A stretch of 57,814 nt of DNA from Sedimenticola sp. (GTDB taxonomy: Bacteria > Pseudomonadota > Gammaproteobacteria > Chromatiales > Chromatiaceae). Positions within the stretch are counted from its first letter, which is position 1. Every line of letters begins with the position of its first letter. The stretch lies in NCBI GenBank assembly GCA_011051655.1, contig DRKS01000076.1:1-57814 (forward strand), written 5' to 3'. The notes under the pieces are model-generated. The model had not been told where the DNA came from and searched no databases. It saw nothing but the letters and a program-made list of their open reading frames with translations. Made by a program: the position numbers and the translations under genes. Positions 47,885-57,814 of this stretch are shown here, piece after piece.

Positions 47885-48262
47885 TCAATTGGACACCAGT
47901 TCGACCTTATCGCTGAAGGAGACTACGACAAAAATATTGCTCAACATGGGCTTGCGCACCTCGTATGCGATTTCCACCGTCAACAGGCCACCGGATTTTT
48001 TGATCTTGATGTTCTCTTTTTTCAGATCGTACACGCTGTTTATCTTCAGCCGCTTCTTTATGAGCTTGCGGATCTCCCCCACAGTCTTCTTGGTGATCAT
48101 GGGCTCCTGTTTCAGGGATTTGACCACGCTTTTCACCTGGTAGTTTTCCAGGTATATGGGAATGATCTTGACGCCGAGAAACGCAAAAAAACCAATCAGG
48201 AACAGTATGGTCAGCCATCCGAGCCCCGTCATTCCCTGCTGTTTTTTCAGGCCATGCAACAT
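47885..48262 (-). CDS. DUF4845 family membrane protein
   Basis: A 125-residue protein with one N-terminal transmembrane segment (GLGWLTILFLIGFFAFLGVKIIPIYLENY) and a small soluble domain. DUF4845 proteins sit between lepB and rnc in many gammaproteobacteria. The start is the ATG at 48262, with GGAGG seven bases upstream; an ATG at 48292 would lie inside the mobile element. The MITE-like element lies 22 bases upstream of this start. Confidence 0.9.
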   Translation of the reverse strand: MLHGLKKQQGMTGLGWLTILFLIGFFAFLGVKIIPIYLENYQVKSVVKSLKQEPMITKKTVGEIRKLIKKRLKINSVYDLKKENIKIKKSGGLLTVEIAYEVRKPMLSNIFVVVSFSDKVELVSN

Positions 48263-48284
48263 GTTTCGATCCTCCGGGAATTTA

Positions 48285-48526
48285 GCCCGCATTTCTCACC
48301 AGGATTTGGATTTTTGGGGCAAGCTGGCGAAGCAGGTTGGACGATCGGCCGCCGAAGCATAGCCATAGCTATGATTCAAGGCTGATCGTTCAAGATGCGA
48401 AGCCAGATTGTTCCAAAAACCAAATAGGACAGAGTATAAATTAACTGCCATCACCTTATGAGGCTAAGTACATTGAATTTCATAAATTTCTCAATTAACC
48501 GGGTCCGCCTGGTGAGAAATGCGGGT
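48285..48526. mobile_element. MITE-like element, copy 2
   Basis: The second 242-bp copy, in the same orientation as copy 1 on the + strand. Its 19-bp ends match except for the first base, G instead of A. TA flanks are at 48283-48284 and 48527-48528. It lies between lepB and DUF4845 in a minus-strand operon, so transcription from lepB must pass through it. Five internal base differences separate it from copy 1, and one of them breaks one pair of the internal hairpin stem (48357-48380). The lepB stop codon uses the last base of the element plus the TA flank. Confidence 0.92.
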
Positions 48527-49377
48527 TAGTCTATGCCTTCGCCAAGCCGCTCCCAGGCAACAGGAAAGCCGGGGCGCTTCGTATCCCAACTCATCCAGAT
48601 TCCAAAGGCCTTGCCCACCAGGTTTTCCTCCGGCACAAACCCCCAGCAACGGCTGTCATTGCTGTTGTCCCGATTATCACCCATGGCGAAATATTTGCCC
48701 TCGGGAACCGTTACGGGGCCCCGCAGCAGTACCTGGCAGCCGGGGGCGAAATCCGGCACCGCGGCCCGCACCAGGATAGCGTGCTCCACGCCATCGAGGG
48801 TCTCCATGCTATACAGTGAGCCGGTTTCACTGGCGCCGGTGCCAATACCGGTATATCGCCCTATCGGCGTCTGGGGCATGGGCCTGCCGTTGATATAGAG
48901 CACCTTGTTCCGATATGAGATCTGATCGCCGGGAATGCCGACCACCCGTTTAATATAGTCAATGGAGGGATTCAGCGGGTACCGGAATACCACGACATCG
49001 CCGCGTTTCGGCTCGCCTATTTCGATGATTTTTTTATTGAGCACCGGCAGGCGGATGCCATAGGCAAATTTGTTGACCAGGATGAAGTCGCCCACCAGCA
49101 GCGTCGGCATCATGGAACTGGAGGGGATGCGGAAGGGCTCGACGAGAAAAGACCGCAACAGCAGCACAATCAGGATGACGGGGAAAAACGACCGGGCGTA
49201 CTCCACCAACACCGGCTCCCGGGTATGCCGCATGATATCTTCCTGGCAGACGCCGTTCTCGGCCTCCTGCGCCGCCAGGGCGCGCCTGCGGGGTGCGAAC
49301 ATCACCGCATCGATCAGCCAGATGCCGCCGGTTATAAAGACAGCCAATACCAGTATTGCAGGGAAATTCAGATCCAT
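48526..49377 (-). CDS. lepB: Signal peptidase I LepB
   Basis: Removes signal peptides of exported proteins at the periplasmic face. Of its 283 residues, the N-terminus has two transmembrane segments (about 5-25 and 63-78). The catalytic serine is S88 in PSSSMMPT, and the catalytic lysine is K143 in IDYIKRVVGIPGD, the same as in E. coli (S90, K145). GDNRDNSNDSRCWGFV is the conserved box E. It follows lepA after 52 bases. The stop codon lies at the edge of the MITE-like element. Confidence 0.96.
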   Translation of the reverse strand: MDLNFPAILVLAVFITGGIWLIDAVMFAPRRRALAAQEAENGVCQEDIMRHTREPVLVEYARSFFPVILIVLLLRSFLVEPFRIPSSSMMPTLLVGDFILVNKFAYGIRLPVLNKKIIEIGEPKRGDVVVFRYPLNPSIDYIKRVVGIPGDQISYRNKVLYINGRPMPQTPIGRYTGIGTGASETGSLYSMETLDGVEHAILVRAAVPDFAPGCQVLLRGPVTVPEGKYFAMGDNRDNSNDSRCWGFVPEENLVGKAFGIWMSWDTKRPGFPVAWERLGEGID

Positions 49378-49429
49378 AAGTCGTCTTCAATAAAAATTAT
49401 CATTATTTATAGAGGGATAAGATATCCCG

Positions 49430-51235
<1,806 letters not shown>

Positions 51236-51308
51236 CTAGGCATTAAACATTGGTCAGCATGCAGCCAAATCTTGGCATCATACATTAATAATAATAAGCA
51301 ACATATTG

Positions 51309-51343
51309 AAAAAACGGAACTTTTCTTCATGAAAAGTTCCGTT
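51309..51343 (-). terminator. Rho-independent terminator downstream of mucD
   Basis: A perfect 13-bp stem (51313-51325 with 51331-51343, loop TTCAT on the + strand) carries AACGGAACTTTTC. Read on the minus strand, the stem is followed by a run of T's (51309-51316). It lies about 100 bases past the mucD stop and before lepA, so it should separate the rpoE/mucD and lepA operons. Confidence 0.8.
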
Positions 51344-51445
51344 CTGGAAGCGGGTGCGGCCACCGGGTTCGTGCCGCGTATCATACCTCAGTCAGGCCTT
51401 CACTAAAACAACGCAACCCCCTCCTGCCAAGCGGGAAGAGAGCCG

Positions 51446-52903
51446 TCACTTGTCATCCGGCAGCCGGAGGGCGAGGAATATGGGGCCGTTGCGGCGATAG
51501 ACCAGCACGGCCACCGATTTCCCGCTCGGCAGCTCTTTCATCTGCTGCTTGAAGTCATCGATATCCTTCAGCCAGACGTTGTTGATCATCTGGATCACGT
51601 CGCCCTTGCGGATGCCGGCTTCCCGCGCCGGCCCTTCCTTCACCTCTTCGACCAGTACGCCGCCATCGTCCTTCTCCAGTCCAAGCTGGCTCTTTTCCTC
51701 GGGGCTGATTTCCCGCACTATCATGCCGATCCGGTTGCCGCGCGCGGAGCCCGGCTTCGCAGAGCCCAAGCTCACACCGCCATCTTCCGGAAGCTCTCCG
51801 ATAACGACCTCGACGGTTTGCCGCTCGCCTTTGCGCAAAATCTCAACCTTTGCGGGCTTGTCCACCGGGCTGGCCCCCACCATGGGAGGCAGGGCGGCCG
51901 AACTGGCCACTTCGGTTCCGTTGAAGGCCAAAATGACGTCACCGGCCTTCAGGCCCGCTTTTTCGGCCGGACTGTCCGGCTGGACCTGGGCGACCAGGGC
52001 GCCATAGGGCCTGGAAAGGCCAAAGGACTCCGCCAGTTCACGGGTAACGTCCTGGATCAGGACGCCGAGCCAGCCGCGGGTCACATAACCCTTGGTTTTC
52101 AACTGGTTCGCGACATTCATGGCGATCTCGATGGGCACGGCAAAGGACAGACCCATGAAGCCACCCGTGCGGCTGTAAATCTGGGAATTGATCCCCACAA
52201 CCTCCCCATCCAGATTGAATAAGGGCCCGCCGGAGTTGCCCGGGTTGATGGCCACATCCGTCTGAATGAAGGGCACGTAATTCTCACTGGGCAGGCTGCG
52301 CCCCTTGGCGCTGACGATACCCGCCGTGGCCGAATGATCGAAGCCAAAGGGCGAACCGATGGCCAAGACCCATTCCCCCACCTTCAGTTCCCGGCTCTGG
52401 TTGATTTTCACCACCGGGAGGTTCTCCGCCTTGATCTTCAGCACGGCGATATCACTGCGCGGGTCCGAACCCACCAGGTCGGCCACGAATTCACGATGAT
52501 CGCTGAGGCGCACCACAATCTCATCCGCACCGTCTATCACATGGTGGTTTGTCAGCAGATAACCGTCTTCGGAAACGATGAAGCCGGAGCCCAGCGATTG
52601 GCCTTCAAAGCCGTGCGGATCACCGTGGGGGCCGCCACGAGGATCCCCAAAGAAGCGCCTGAATAAATCATTGAGGGGGCTGTCTTCCGGCAGATCCGGA
52701 ATCTGGTATTGGGGCGGGAGGCGCTCCAGGATGGATTTCTTCGCCTTCTGCTTGGTGCTGATATTCACCACCGCCGGGCTGTATTTTTCTACCATCTCGG
52801 TAAAATCCGGCAATGAGCGGGCATGCAGATCCGTAATGAAAAACAGCAACAGGGTGAAGGCCGTCAGTAAAGCCATGCGGCCTTTCAACAACGATGTGCT
52901 CAT
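51446..52903 (-). CDS. mucD: Periplasmic serine protease MucD/DegP family
   Basis: A 485-residue HtrA protease. The signal peptide is residues 1-28 (FTLLLFFITDLHARS). The catalytic triad is H121 (TNHHV), D151 (RSDIAVLKI) and S224 (GNSGGP). Two PDZ domains follow, the first near 270-360 (GWLGVLIQDVTRELAESFGL) and the second near 395-475. It degrades or refolds damaged envelope proteins. AGGAG is seven bases before the ATG. Its place after rseC in the rpoE cluster matches mucD of Pseudomonas. Confidence 0.95.
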   Translation of the reverse strand: MSTSLLKGRMALLTAFTLLLFFITDLHARSLPDFTEMVEKYSPAVVNISTKQKAKKSILERLPPQYQIPDLPEDSPLNDLFRRFFGDPRGGPHGDPHGFEGQSLGSGFIVSEDGYLLTNHHVIDGADEIVVRLSDHREFVADLVGSDPRSDIAVLKIKAENLPVVKINQSRELKVGEWVLAIGSPFGFDHSATAGIVSAKGRSLPSENYVPFIQTDVAINPGNSGGPLFNLDGEVVGINSQIYSRTGGFMGLSFAVPIEIAMNVANQLKTKGYVTRGWLGVLIQDVTRELAESFGLSRPYGALVAQVQPDSPAEKAGLKAGDVILAFNGTEVASSAALPPMVGASPVDKPAKVEILRKGERQTVEVVIGELPEDGGVSLGSAKPGSARGNRIGMIVREISPEEKSQLGLEKDDGGVLVEEVKEGPAREAGIRKGDVIQMINNVWLKDIDDFKQQMKELPSGKSVAVLVYRRNGPIFLALRLPDDK

Positions 52904-52933
52904 GAAAAACTCCTGAAAAAAATGATTAGTCGG

Positions 52934-53419
52934 TCAAGCGGCTGAATTACAGTCAATGGTTATCTTGGATTCACCGGCACGGCGTAAAACGACCGCCTGA
53001 TACTTTTCGTCATAGCCCGCCTTGGCTGCAAAACGCCGCAGCCACAAAAAACCGAGGGACAATCCCAGTACGCCCCCAAGGACAGCGGCGGGCTCCGGTG
53101 AGATTCCCAACCATTGCCCAATCCCTTGCCCCAGCAGCGCAAACAGAATGAAGCCCGCCAGTGGCGCCACGTAAATGGCCAGCGACGCCTTTGTCACCGC
53201 CGTCTCTTCGAATCCGATCACAACCCGTTCGCCCGGTTGGGCCCCGATGGGATTCAGTGCGCGAAGCACAGCCTCCCGGCCATCGGCCGCCTCCTCTTTC
53301 AAAGCGGCCGTGTCACAGGCCGATTTGACCGAACATGAATTGCATGCGGACGACCTCTCTGTCTTGACCCGGGCATGGCCCCCCTCACAAGCAATGATTA
53401 CCGCCGTTTCCTCAATCAT
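52934..53419 (-). CDS. rseC: SoxR-reducing/RseC family protein
   Basis: A 161-residue inner-membrane protein. The N-terminal cysteine cluster (SSACNSCSVKSACDTA) is typical of RseC. Two transmembrane segments are near 85-105 (LAIYVAPLAGFILFALLGQ) and 110-130 (LGGVLGLSLGFLWL). RseC is part of the RseC/Rsx system that reduces SoxR in E. coli. It overlaps rseB by ATGA (53416-53419). Confidence 0.93.
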   Translation of the reverse strand: MIEETAVIIACEGGHARVKTERSSACNSCSVKSACDTAALKEEAADGREAVLRALNPIGAQPGERVVIGFEETAVTKASLAIYVAPLAGFILFALLGQGIGQWLGISPEPAAVLGGVLGLSLGFLWLRRFAAKAGYDEKYQAVVLRRAGESKITIDCNSAA

Positions 53420-54399
53420 TGTCCGGCGCCGTTTGCTGCTGCATATTCAATGGAGTTTACAACATACCGCACCGTCAGCGCCGGGACCTCCCCCACCACG
53501 GTTACCTGGTGGCCGGATATCTGAGTGCCAAATGCGTTGACCGCTCCCATGTGGGATTCCTCGTTCAACCCCCCTTCCTCCAGGGCCTTCTCAATATACA
53601 CGGACAAAGTGGCCAGGCCATCGGAAAAGACAAAGTGCTCGACATCCGTATCGCCCGAGAACCCGGAGCGCAGCGCCCGGACTTTCAGTTTGAATCCCGC
53701 GGGGAGCTGTTTGAATTTCCAGTCCATCCGTTCCGTTATGGGTATCTCCCTGGCCGGTTCCGGCTGGATCCAGGTATAGCTTTCATAGTCGTCCTGCTTC
53801 TTGTGCGCATGAGCGCGGATCGATGGATCAACCCGCAAGGTGGTAAACATGAGCTGGGTGACCGGCTCACCCAATTCATTGAGCGTGTCGGTCTTCAGGG
53901 GCAGCCCGTGCTCCGTATCGACGAATATCCGGTAGCCGTAGCGGTATTTGTCTTTTGGAATAACGGCTATCTCCTTTGCCGGCCGGCCGGCCATCCGGCC
54001 GTCGCCCACCAGGCGAAACTCGTAGTAGGCCGATAATTCATCCATGTTCATGGGCAAGACGGCGGGAAAGGTGCGATCGTTTGCGCGCCTGGAAACGGAT
54101 ACGGCCTTTGCATCAGGCAGGATGCAGATAACGGAATCGGTGTTACGAATCACCTCCCGGGGGGCGCCATTCAGGGAAAGCAGGCGTTCCTGATCTTCAC
54201 CATTCTCCATTGAATGGGTGATATGCATCGACTCCAGCTGATTGTCGTGCAGATAGACGAAGGTTCCTTCATAGGCAAGGCCGTGCACCGCTTGGGCCAT
54301 TTGCTCTATCCAGGCATCGACGCCCTTTTCATCCGCCCCCGCCACGGCTCCCGAGGCCAGGCCAAGCAACAGCACCAGGCAGTGGCGGTGATTCAGCAT
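53416..54399 (-). CDS. rseB: Sigma-E regulatory protein RseB (MucB)
   Basis: Periplasmic binding partner of RseA that blocks its cleavage. A signal peptide (CLVLLLGLASGAVAGADE) opens a MucB/RseB lipoprotein-localisation-like N-domain (GLAYEGTFVYLHDNQLESMHI) and a C-terminal domain (GFKLKVRALRSGFSGDTDVEHFVFSDGLATLSVYIE). I chose ATG at 54399, preceded by AGGCGG; an upstream start at 54423 would add eight residues and overlap rseA by 17. Confidence 0.94.
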   Translation of the reverse strand: MLNHRHCLVLLLGLASGAVAGADEKGVDAWIEQMAQAVHGLAYEGTFVYLHDNQLESMHITHSMENGEDQERLLSLNGAPREVIRNTDSVICILPDAKAVSVSRRANDRTFPAVLPMNMDELSAYYEFRLVGDGRMAGRPAKEIAVIPKDKYRYGYRIFVDTEHGLPLKTDTLNELGEPVTQLMFTTLRVDPSIRAHAHKKQDDYESYTWIQPEPAREIPITERMDWKFKQLPAGFKLKVRALRSGFSGDTDVEHFVFSDGLATLSVYIEKALEEGGLNEESHMGAVNAFGTQISGHQVTVVGEVPALTVRYVVNSIEYAAANGAGQ

Positions 54400-54406
54400 G
54401 GTCCGC

Positions 54407-55069
54407 CTAGCGTTCGGCGTCATAGCCGACGAAGGTGGCGTAAGGCAATACGGACTTCATGCCGCCTTGCACCGCATACTCGCCATGCTCCAAAAGATAT
54501 TTGTTGAGCTTGGAGGCGACAGCCGGTTTGGGAAGATTCTTCCAGCGGGTGGTGGAGCGGCGCAGATACAAGGTGGTGGCAGAAGGCATTACAGTGCCGG
54601 GGGCGGGCCGCGTAACATGGGATTTGGCGGTTACAAAGCGGTGCGGCGCGGGAGACGGCGTGCTCAGCGTCCGATTGAGTGAGGGCAATGTCTTGGCCGT
54701 GACCTGGGGTGCGGCATCCCCTCCCTTGTTCAATATCTGGGGCGCCACCAGAATCGCCACTGCGGCCACGGAGGCGGCAAGCGCCGTCCCGGCGACCGGC
54801 CGCACCCAGTTGGTTGGGATCTTCCCCGGCTTCGGCGCCGCCAGGATGGCCGGCTCCGATTCCAACTGGGCGCGCACCCGGTCGGCGACGCTGGGGCGCG
54901 CCCTGTCCGCCGCCTCGCCACGGATCACGTCACTGATGAGATTATAGCGGTCCCAGGTCCCTCTGAGTTCTTCCCGGCTGTATAGCTGATCGACGGTATG
55001 GTTCAATTCCCCTCTGGAAAGTTCGCTATCCAGCAGGGCTGAGATTTGTTCACGAATCGCATTAGTCAT
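54407..55069 (-). CDS. rseA: Anti-sigma-E factor RseA (MucA)
   Basis: A 220-residue inner-membrane anti-sigma factor. The N-terminal cytoplasmic domain (REQISALLDSELSRGELNHTVDQLYSREELRGTWDRYNLISDVIRG) is the RseA/MucA fold that holds sigma-E. A transmembrane segment (VRPVAGTALAASVAAVAILVA) is near residues 88-108. The periplasmic tail binds RseB and is cut by DegS-type proteases under stress. It lies 20 bases after rpoE. Confidence 0.94.
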   Translation of the reverse strand: MTNAIREQISALLDSELSRGELNHTVDQLYSREELRGTWDRYNLISDVIRGEAADRARPSVADRVRAQLESEPAILAAPKPGKIPTNWVRPVAGTALAASVAAVAILVAPQILNKGGDAAPQVTAKTLPSLNRTLSTPSPAPHRFVTAKSHVTRPAPGTVMPSATTLYLRRSTTRWKNLPKPAVASKLNKYLLEHGEYAVQGGMKSVLPYATFVGYDAER

Positions 55070-55089
55070 CGTTCTGCTCGACTTTCATG

Positions 55090-55668
55090 TTATGGACCAA
55101 GCAAGGGTTTGAGTTTGGCGTCAATGGCCTCACGGGCCCGGAAAATCCGCGATCGCACCGTGCCTACCGGGCAGGACATGGCGCGTGCAATTTCCTCATA
55201 ACTCAGCCCTTCAAGCTCCCGCAGGGTTATCGCTGTCCGCAGGTCGTCTGGAAGATCGTCGATTGCCCGCCGCACCGTATCGGCAATCTCCTCTTCCAGT
55301 AGAAAATGCTCCGGTGTTGCATACTCTTTCAGACGCGTCCCCGCGTCCAATTGTTCCGCGACTTCCGCATCCACCCCCGTATTGGGGGGCCTGCGGCCCT
55401 GGGCTACGATGTAATTCTTCGCCGTATTGATGGCGATCCGGTACAACCAGGTATAGAAGGCGCTTTCACCCCTGAATTTCGGCAAGGCCCGGTAAGCCTT
55501 GATAAAGGCCTCCTGTGTCACATCCAGGGCCTCGCTGGGGTCGCGGATATAGCGCGATACGAGGTTGATTACCTTTTGCTGATACTTGAGAACCAGCAGG
55601 TCAAAGGCCTTTTTGTCTCCACGCTGTACCCGGGTGATCAGCTCTTGATCAACTTGGCGCTCACTCAT
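55090..55668 (-). CDS. rpoE: RNA polymerase sigma-E factor RpoE (AlgU)
   Basis: A 192-residue ECF sigma factor with the sigma-E regions DQELITRVQRGDKKAFDLLVLKYQQKVINLVSRYI (region 2), ALDVTQEAFIKAYRALPKFRGESAFYTWLYRIAINTAKNYI, and ELEGLSYEEIARAMSCPVGTVRSRIFRAREAI (region 4). It controls envelope-stress genes and is likely autoregulated. It is divergent from nadB over 213 bp. Confidence 0.97.
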   Translation of the reverse strand: MSERQVDQELITRVQRGDKKAFDLLVLKYQQKVINLVSRYIRDPSEALDVTQEAFIKAYRALPKFRGESAFYTWLYRIAINTAKNYIVAQGRRPPNTGVDAEVAEQLDAGTRLKEYATPEHFLLEEEIADTVRRAIDDLPDDLRTAITLRELEGLSYEEIARAMSCPVGTVRSRIFRAREAIDAKLKPLLGP

Positions 55669-55716
55669 AAAGGCCGTCTCCCCGGCCCCCGTAAGCGCTT
55701 GCTGTCAATCAGAATA

Positions 55717-55744
55717 AATTGACAGTCTGCAGGTAAATTAGTTC
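55717..55744 (-). promoter_or_regulatory. Candidate sigma-E-type promoter of rpoE
   Basis: On the minus strand GAACTA (55739-55744) and TCAATT (55717-55722) are separated by 16 bases, close to the GAACT-N16-TCnAA pattern of sigma-E promoters, and lie about 50 bases before the rpoE start. The same stretch contains an 8-bp dyad, CTGTCAAT at 55702-55709 and ATTGACAG at 55718-55725. Sequence match is imperfect. Confidence 0.4.
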
Positions 55745-55881
55745 GCAGTCGTTCCAAATCTTGGCACCCAGTCGAATACGCGGTTCTCGAACATTCAGAA
55801 TTACGTTAGGATTCAGAATAGATTCCTGTTCTCCAGCTGTGGATTATGACTTTAATGTAACCCTGCGGCAAACATGCCCTC

Positions 55882-57510
<1,629 letters not shown>

Positions 57511-57584
57511 TGGCCTGGGCTTTACGGCCGGCGCCCCCATCGATTGCCATGCCCCCCTTCTTTTCTCCAGGATATCAATCGCAA

Positions 57585-57814
57585 GTAAGCGATCATTAAA
57601 CCGCACATTGCAGCAAAGCTAAGCCGCTTTCAGGCTATCAGCATTCAAGTTCCATGGAAGCAGCGCCTCGATTTCCACCAGGGTCTGCGCAGTGGGGAGT
57701 TCTTTAAAAACCTGGCGTAGATAAACGTATGGATCAAGCCCATTGGCCTTGGCGGTTTCAATCAGGCTGTACAGGGCCGCACTGGCCCTGGCGCCCTTCG
57801 GGGTGTCGCTGAAC
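57585..57814. mobile_element. IS66-family element, right-hand part, runs out of window
   Basis: The minus-strand frame (57619-57813) encodes the IS66 transposase C-terminus, and GTAAGCG at 57585-57591 matches the start typical of IS66 terminal inverted repeats. The element therefore begins at about 57585 and extends beyond the window. The flank between nadB and the element is only about 75 bp. Confidence 0.75.
57619..57813 (-). CDS. IS66-family transposase (TnpC), C-terminal part, truncated by window edge
   Basis: Sixty-four codons plus stop read FSDTPKGARASAALYSLIE... and ...NGLDPYVYLRQVFKELPTAQTLVEIEALLPWNL, the hallmark C-terminal end of the IS66 transposase TnpC. The protein starts outside the window. 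It is on the opposite strand to nadB. Confidence 0.88.
   Translation of the reverse strand, partial: FSDTPKGARASAALYSLIETAKANGLDPYVYLRQVFKELPTAQTLVEIEALLPWNLNADSLKAA

Overview
The window is about 57.8 kb of GC-rich chromosomal DNA from a gammaproteobacterium. Signature blocks are rpoE-rseABC-mucD divergent from nadB, lepA-lepB-rnc-era, smc-zipA-ligA and the PHP-yciO-M50-trpS-scpA-scpB-rluB run. A PEP-CTERM (prs) exopolysaccharide locus, the AmmeMemoRadiSam set and a REC-PP2C-kinase protein suggest a free-living aquatic or sediment bacterium, possibly near the Chromatiales. That placement is inference from gene content only.

Layout. 1-158: large inverted repeat. 159-6.9 kb (minus): MagIII/EndoIII-like glycosylase, rluB, scpB, scpA, trpS, M50 protease, yciO, PHP phosphoesterase. 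7.0-14.2 kb (plus): MoxR, DUF58, DUF4381, two vWA proteins and BatD, interrupted by a 30-bp perfect inverted repeat. 14.3-17.4 kb: REC-PP2C-HATPase regulator, YciI, lipoprotein PPIase. 17.4-24.0 kb (minus): ligA, zipA, smc. 24.2-25.1 kb: queF and idi. 25.1-32.8 kb (minus): prsT, prsR, prsK and an EpsB-type sugar transferase, facing tviB and a UDP-glucuronate 4-epimerase-like gene. 35.3-38.3 kb: gloA and the AmmeMemoRadiSam genes. 38.3-42.9 kb: pentapeptide protein, orphan fliK/flhB-like pair, YgbA family, GGDEF, DUF2062. 43.2-46.1 kb: lolD and a single lolC/E permease, a small exported protein, a PNPOx protein. 46.1-49.4 kb: IS630 relic, era, rnc, DUF4845, lepB. 49.4-55.7 kb: lepA, mucD, rseC, rseB, rseA, rpoE. 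55.9-57.5 kb: nadB, then the end of an IS66 element running out of the window.

How the genes work together. ScpA/ScpB/SMC form the condensin. The SigmaE block couples envelope stress to MucD, while LepB, RNase III and Era serve secretion and ribosome maturation. The PrsK/PrsR pair with PrsT, the EpsB-type transferase, TviB and the epimerase form a regulated exopolysaccharide module, but no exosortase is present here. The MoxR-Bat genes resemble the Bacteroides aerotolerance-type chaperone operon.

Most notable. (1) A 242-bp MITE-like element occurs twice, about 98% identical, with 19-bp terminal inverted repeats, TA flanks and a strong internal hairpin. One copy writes the last ten residues of LolD and the other lies directly after the lepB stop codon. 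(2) An IS630 transposase relic between the copies suggests, but does not prove, the mobilising family. (3) TrpRS carries four cysteines spaced like the [4Fe-4S] TrpRS of Thermotoga. (4) The batA C-terminus is written by one arm of a perfect inverted repeat. No CRISPR array, prophage, tRNA or rRNA was seen.
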